A stretch of 64,000 bases of DNA. It comes from JASTVH01 sp042862465. GTDB taxonomy: Bacteria > Pseudomonadota > Gammaproteobacteria > Pseudomonadales > Oleiphilaceae. A program made the position numbers and the translations under genes. The first letter of the stretch is position 1. The number at the start of each line of letters is the position of its first letter. The stretch is from assembly GCA_042862465.1 (NCBI GenBank), contig JASTVH010000008.1, forward strand, positions 1 through 64,000. The letters are read 5' to 3'. Below, piece by piece: positions 60,996 through 64,000 of this stretch. Under the pieces are notes generated by a model. That model saw only the letters and a program-made list of their open reading frames with translations. It did not search any database and was not told the DNA's origin.

Positions 60996-62201
60996 ATGGA
61001 TTTTGAATTGTCAGCCAAGGGCCAGGATTACCTGGCGCGTGTGAAAGCATTCATGCGTGACGAGATCTTCCCAATCGAGGAAGACTATTTCCGTGAATTG
61101 CGCAGCCGTGAAGACCGCTGGGTGGTTTTGCCCATCATCAAGGAACTCAAGGCCAAGGCCAAAGAGCAGGGCCTGTGGAACATGTTCCTGCCCAACTCCG
61201 AATACGGTGCTGGCCTGAGCAATGCCGACTACGCGGTGATCGCCGAGGAAACCGGCCGCAGCTTCATCGCGCCGGAAATCTTCAACTGTAACGCGCCGGA
61301 TACCGGCAACATGGAAGTGCTGCTGCACTACGGCTCCAAGGAGCAGCAGGAGCAGTGGCTCAAGCCGCTGCTGGCGGGGGAGATCCGTTCCGCCTTCTGC
61401 ATGACCGAGCCGGGTGTGGCCTCCTCCGATGCCACCAACATGGCCGCCACCGCCAAGGTGGAAGGTGATGAGGTGGTGCTGAACGGTCGCAAGTGGTGGA
61501 GCACCGGGATCGGCCATCCGGATTGCCAGGTCCTGATCTTCATGGGCCTCACCGACCCGGATGCCCATCGCCACCGCCAGCATTCCATGGTGGTAGTGCC
61601 CAAGGATGCGCCGGGGGTGAAGGTGGAGCGTATGCTGCCGGTGTTCGGCGAGCTGGATGAGCCCTATGGTCATGGCGAGGTGAGCTTCACCGATGTCCGC
61701 CTGCCCAAGAGTGCCATCATTGCCGGGCCGGGACGCGGCTTCGAGATCGCCCAGGGCCGTCTGGGGCCGGGCCGGGTGCATCATTGCATGCGGGCCATTG
61801 GTGCGGCGGAAGTGGCTCTGGAGCTGCTGATCAAGCGCGCGGTTTCCCGCGAGGCCTTCGGTCGTCCGCTGGCCAAGTTGGGCGGCAATCCCGATATCAT
61901 CGCCAACGCCCGCATGGCCATCGAACAGGCCCGCCTGCTTACGCTCAAGACCGCGTGGCTGCTGGACACCAAGGGCATCCTGGGCGCCCTGAGTGAAGTC
62001 TCCCAGATCAAGGCGGTGATCCCCAGCATGCTGTGCCAGATCGTCGACCAGGCGATCCAGATCCACGGCGGTGGTGGCCTCAGCGACGACTTCCCGCTGC
62101 CGCTCCTTTACGGCTATGCTCGGGCCTTGCGTCTGGCGGACGGACCGGACGAAGTGCATCGGGCGATGGTGGCGCGACTGGAGCTGCGGAAGTACAAGTA
62201 G
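60996..62201 (+). CDS. acyl-CoA dehydrogenase, ACAD10/11-like
   Basis: FAD enzyme. The ATG at 60996 with GGGGTGA upstream gives 401 residues. Seen: flavin motif FCMTEPGVASSDATN (about 130-144), NGRKWWSTGIG, RVHHCMRAIG, and the C-terminal QIHGGGGLSDDFPLP and ALRLADGPDEVH typical of the ACAD10/11 and LvaC subgroup. It is the first gene of a rightward operon with an SDR and a phosphotransferase. Confidence 0.9.
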   Translation: MDFELSAKGQDYLARVKAFMRDEIFPIEEDYFRELRSREDRWVVLPIIKELKAKAKEQGLWNMFLPNSEYGAGLSNADYAVIAEETGRSFIAPEIFNCNAPDTGNMEVLLHYGSKEQQEQWLKPLLAGEIRSAFCMTEPGVASSDATNMAATAKVEGDEVVLNGRKWWSTGIGHPDCQVLIFMGLTDPDAHRHRQHSMVVVPKDAPGVKVERMLPVFGELDEPYGHGEVSFTDVRLPKSAIIAGPGRGFEIAQGRLGPGRVHHCMRAIGAAEVALELLIKRAVSREAFGRPLAKLGGNPDIIANARMAIEQARLLTLKTAWLLDTKGILGALSEVSQIKAVIPSMLCQIVDQAIQIHGGGGLSDDFPLPLLYGYARALRLADGPDEVHRAMVARLELRKYK

Positions 62202-62247
62202 TCGGAGTATCCGACAAAACAACTTAAAGCAACCATCAAGGACTCCC

Positions 62248-63066
62248 ATGACCCAACGCATTTTTATCACCGGCGGCGCCAGTGGCCTCGGCAGGGCTAT
62301 TGCGCTGCGTTATGCCCGGGAAGGGGCACGCGTCTGTATCGGCGATATCAACCCGGAGCAGGGCGCCGAGACCGAGGAGGCTATTCGCAAGGCCGGGGGC
62401 GAGGCGCTGTACCTGGACTGTGACGTCCGCCGCCTGTCCGATCTGGAAAAGGTGTGTGACACCCTGGAGCAGAAGTGGGGTGGCGTGGATATCGTGGTGA
62501 ACAACGCCGGCGTTGCGTCGGCGGGCACCATCGAGGACACCACCATCTCCGACTGGGAGTGGATCCTGGATATCAACATCATGGGGGTGGTGCGCGGCTG
62601 CAAGGCCTTCACGCCGCTGTTCAAGCGCCAGGGCTCCGGCACCTTCGTCAACGTGGCCTCCATGGCCGGCCTGATGCTGGCGCCGGTGATGAGCAGCTAC
62701 AACGTCTCCAAGGCGGGTGTGATCGCGCTGTCCGAAACATTGAGCCAGGAGCTGCGGGACGCCGGCATTCATGTCAGCGTGCTGTGCCCCGCCTTCTTCC
62801 AGACCAACCTGGCCAGCACCATGCGCTCGGACATTCCCGGCATCCAGCAGAACGTCAACAAGCTGATGAAGCGCTCGGATATCACCGCCGAGGACGTGGC
62901 CCAGTCGGTGTACGATGCGGTGGAAAAGAACGAGTTCTGGATCCTGCCGCACGTGAAGGAACGCCGGATGTGGTATCTCAAACGTTATGCGCCCAAGGCG
63001 TTTGACTGGCTGATGCATCAGGAGAGCAAGCGCTGGATGAAGAAGATGGGTGGAGGTAAAGCGTAG
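62248..63066 (+). CDS. short-chain dehydrogenase/reductase
   Basis: The ATG at 62248 with AAGGA upstream gives 272 residues. Cofactor motif TGGASGLGRA (residues 8-17), NNAGVAS, and the catalytic tyrosine and lysine in YNVSK (about 151-155). Longer N-terminal frame overlapping the previous gene is rejected. In the Lva-type pathway an SDR acts after the acyl-CoA dehydrogenase; its exact substrate here is not known. Confidence 0.9.
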   Translation: MTQRIFITGGASGLGRAIALRYAREGARVCIGDINPEQGAETEEAIRKAGGEALYLDCDVRRLSDLEKVCDTLEQKWGGVDIVVNNAGVASAGTIEDTTISDWEWILDINIMGVVRGCKAFTPLFKRQGSGTFVNVASMAGLMLAPVMSSYNVSKAGVIALSETLSQELRDAGIHVSVLCPAFFQTNLASTMRSDIPGIQQNVNKLMKRSDITAEDVAQSVYDAVEKNEFWILPHVKERRMWYLKRYAPKAFDWLMHQESKRWMKKMGGGKA

Positions 63067-63075
63067 GACGTTTGA

Positions 63076-63166
63076 CGTTTCACGTTGGACGTGGAATAAG
63101 CCCAGAGTGCAGGTGCCAGTTCGCTCTGTGCGACAACGTGAAACGTCGAACGTCCAACGTGAAACG
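63076..63166. repeat. class II inverted repeat
   Basis: CGTTTCACGTTGGACGT at 63076-63092 and its exact complement ACGTCCAACGTGAAACG at 63150-63166 form a perfect 17-base stem with a 57-base loop. It lies between the SDR and phosphotransferase genes. Confidence 0.85.
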
Positions 63167-63196
63167 CTACCAGATAAAAACAGGGGACTCTGATTC

Positions 63197-64000
63197 ATGA
63201 CCATGATCGACCAGGCCGTAGACGTACGCGAAGGGGAGGAGCTGGATGTTGCAGCGGTCGACCGCTTCCTCAAGTCGAAGGTGGCCGACCTCCAGGGCGA
63301 GCCGTCAATTCGCCAGTACCCGGGCGGCGCCTCCAACCTGACCTATCAGGTGGACTACCCGGGCCGTTCCTTCGTCCTACGCCGCCCGCCGTTCGGACGC
63401 ATCGCCAAATCAGCCCACGACATGCTGCGCGAAGCCCGCATCATGCAGGCGCTGAAGCCGGTCTATCCCTACGTGCCCAATATCATCGCCATCTGCGACG
63501 ACCACGACGTGCTGGGATGCGATTTCTACGTCATGGAGCGTCTGGAGGGCATCATCCTGCGTCAGGACTTTCCCAAGGAATTGACCCTGGACGAGGCCGA
63601 TACCCGCAAGCTGTGCACCAACGTCATTGACAAGCTGGTGGACCTGCATCAGGTGGATTACCAGGCGGCGGGGCTGGACAACATCGGTAAGGGTGCCGGT
63701 TACGTCAAGCGTCAGATCGACGGCTGGAGCGACCGTTTTCGCAAGGCCCATACTGACGATGTCGGGGACTTCGAGACGGTCATGACCTGGCTGCAGGAGA
63801 AAATGCCCGAGGACGTGGCGACGGTCATTATCCACAATGATTTCCGCTTCGATAACGTCGTCCTCAACCCGGACAACCCGTTTGAAGTGATCGGGGTGCT
63901 GGACTGGGAAATGGCCACCCTGGGCGATCCGCTGATGGATCTGGGCAACAGCCTGGCCTACTGGATCGAAGCCGACGATGAGCAGCAGTTCCAGATGCTG
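63197..64000 (+). CDS. APH-family phosphotransferase, ACAD10/LvaA-like (partial)
   Basis: The frame from ATG 63197 stays open to the end of the window (268 residues visible). The kinase features are GGASNLTYQV and FVLRRPPFG (lysine-equivalent region), the catalytic loop IIHNDFRFDNVVL and metal-binding LDWEMATLGDPLMDLG. Proteins of this kind phosphorylate 4-hydroxyacyl-CoA in LvaA and in the kinase part of mammalian ACAD10/11. The operon with an acyl-CoA dehydrogenase and an SDR fits that role. The 3' end lies outside. Confidence 0.85.
   Translation, partial: MTMIDQAVDVREGEELDVAAVDRFLKSKVADLQGEPSIRQYPGGASNLTYQVDYPGRSFVLRRPPFGRIAKSAHDMLREARIMQALKPVYPYVPNIIAICDDHDVLGCDFYVMERLEGIILRQDFPKELTLDEADTRKLCTNVIDKLVDLHQVDYQAAGLDNIGKGAGYVKRQIDGWSDRFRKAHTDDVGDFETVMTWLQEKMPEDVATVIIHNDFRFDNVVLNPDNPFEVIGVLDWEMATLGDPLMDLGNSLAYWIEADDEQQFQML

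Overview
This is a GC-rich chromosomal segment from a gammaproteobacterium, most probably of the Marinobacter group. The main support is the gene set. A long-chain fatty acyl reductase at 33649-35187 resembles, as far as I can recall, the Marinobacter wax-ester enzyme over its full length. The block cysM-rlmD-relA-mazG beside a gacS/barA-type gene is the order seen in Pseudomonas and Marinobacter. plsB, nudC, nudE, pbpG and acs next to a LuxR-type regulator also fit. I see no rRNA, tRNA, CRISPR array, prophage or complete insertion sequence.

Left part (1-23930) is mostly housekeeping. It starts with a gacS-type sensor gene cut off after its N-terminal domain by unrelated AT-rich sequence. Then come cysM, rlmD, relA and mazG; a pair of small paralogous proteins that share an upstream motif; ppc; a YbaK-HDOD fusion; adk, tsaB, uppP, rsmJ and plsB; an ABC exporter of the GldA/GldF/GldG type; nudC and murI.

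Middle part (23943-42745) is about lipids and regulation. It has a DUF2156 acyltransferase-like protein with a methyltransferase, an HDOD-histidine kinase followed by a REC-PAS-GGDEF-EAL protein, an orphan MinD-like ATPase, an alpha/beta hydrolase, the fatty acyl reductase, acs with a CrbR/ErdR-like regulator, a membrane fatty acid desaturase, a TSUP transporter with a DUF1439 lipoprotein, and a class I/II aminotransferase. A short palindromic motif lies upstream of the methyltransferase gene and appears in weaker forms upstream of the reductase, which may link the two.

Right part (43072-64000) is catabolic and accessory: a 2-hydroxyacid dehydrogenase, an amidase, small membrane and hypothetical proteins, two LysR regulators each opposite a neighbour, pbpG, a small lipoprotein with a large unknown secreted protein, nudE, gabT, an isocitrate/tartrate-type dehydrogenase, two more cyclic-di-GMP proteins, and an acyl-CoA dehydrogenase-SDR-phosphotransferase operon that resembles the 4-hydroxyacid (Lva / ACAD10-11) pathway.

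A family of short intergenic repeats runs through the segment from 22 kb to the end. Class I is a 25-32 base hairpin built on GTCGGACGTC, with compensatory changes between copies. Class II is built on ACGTTTCACGTTGG and forms longer-range inverted repeats. Both sit only between genes. Start codons below were chosen by ribosome-binding site and family alignment where the longest open frame ran too far upstream.
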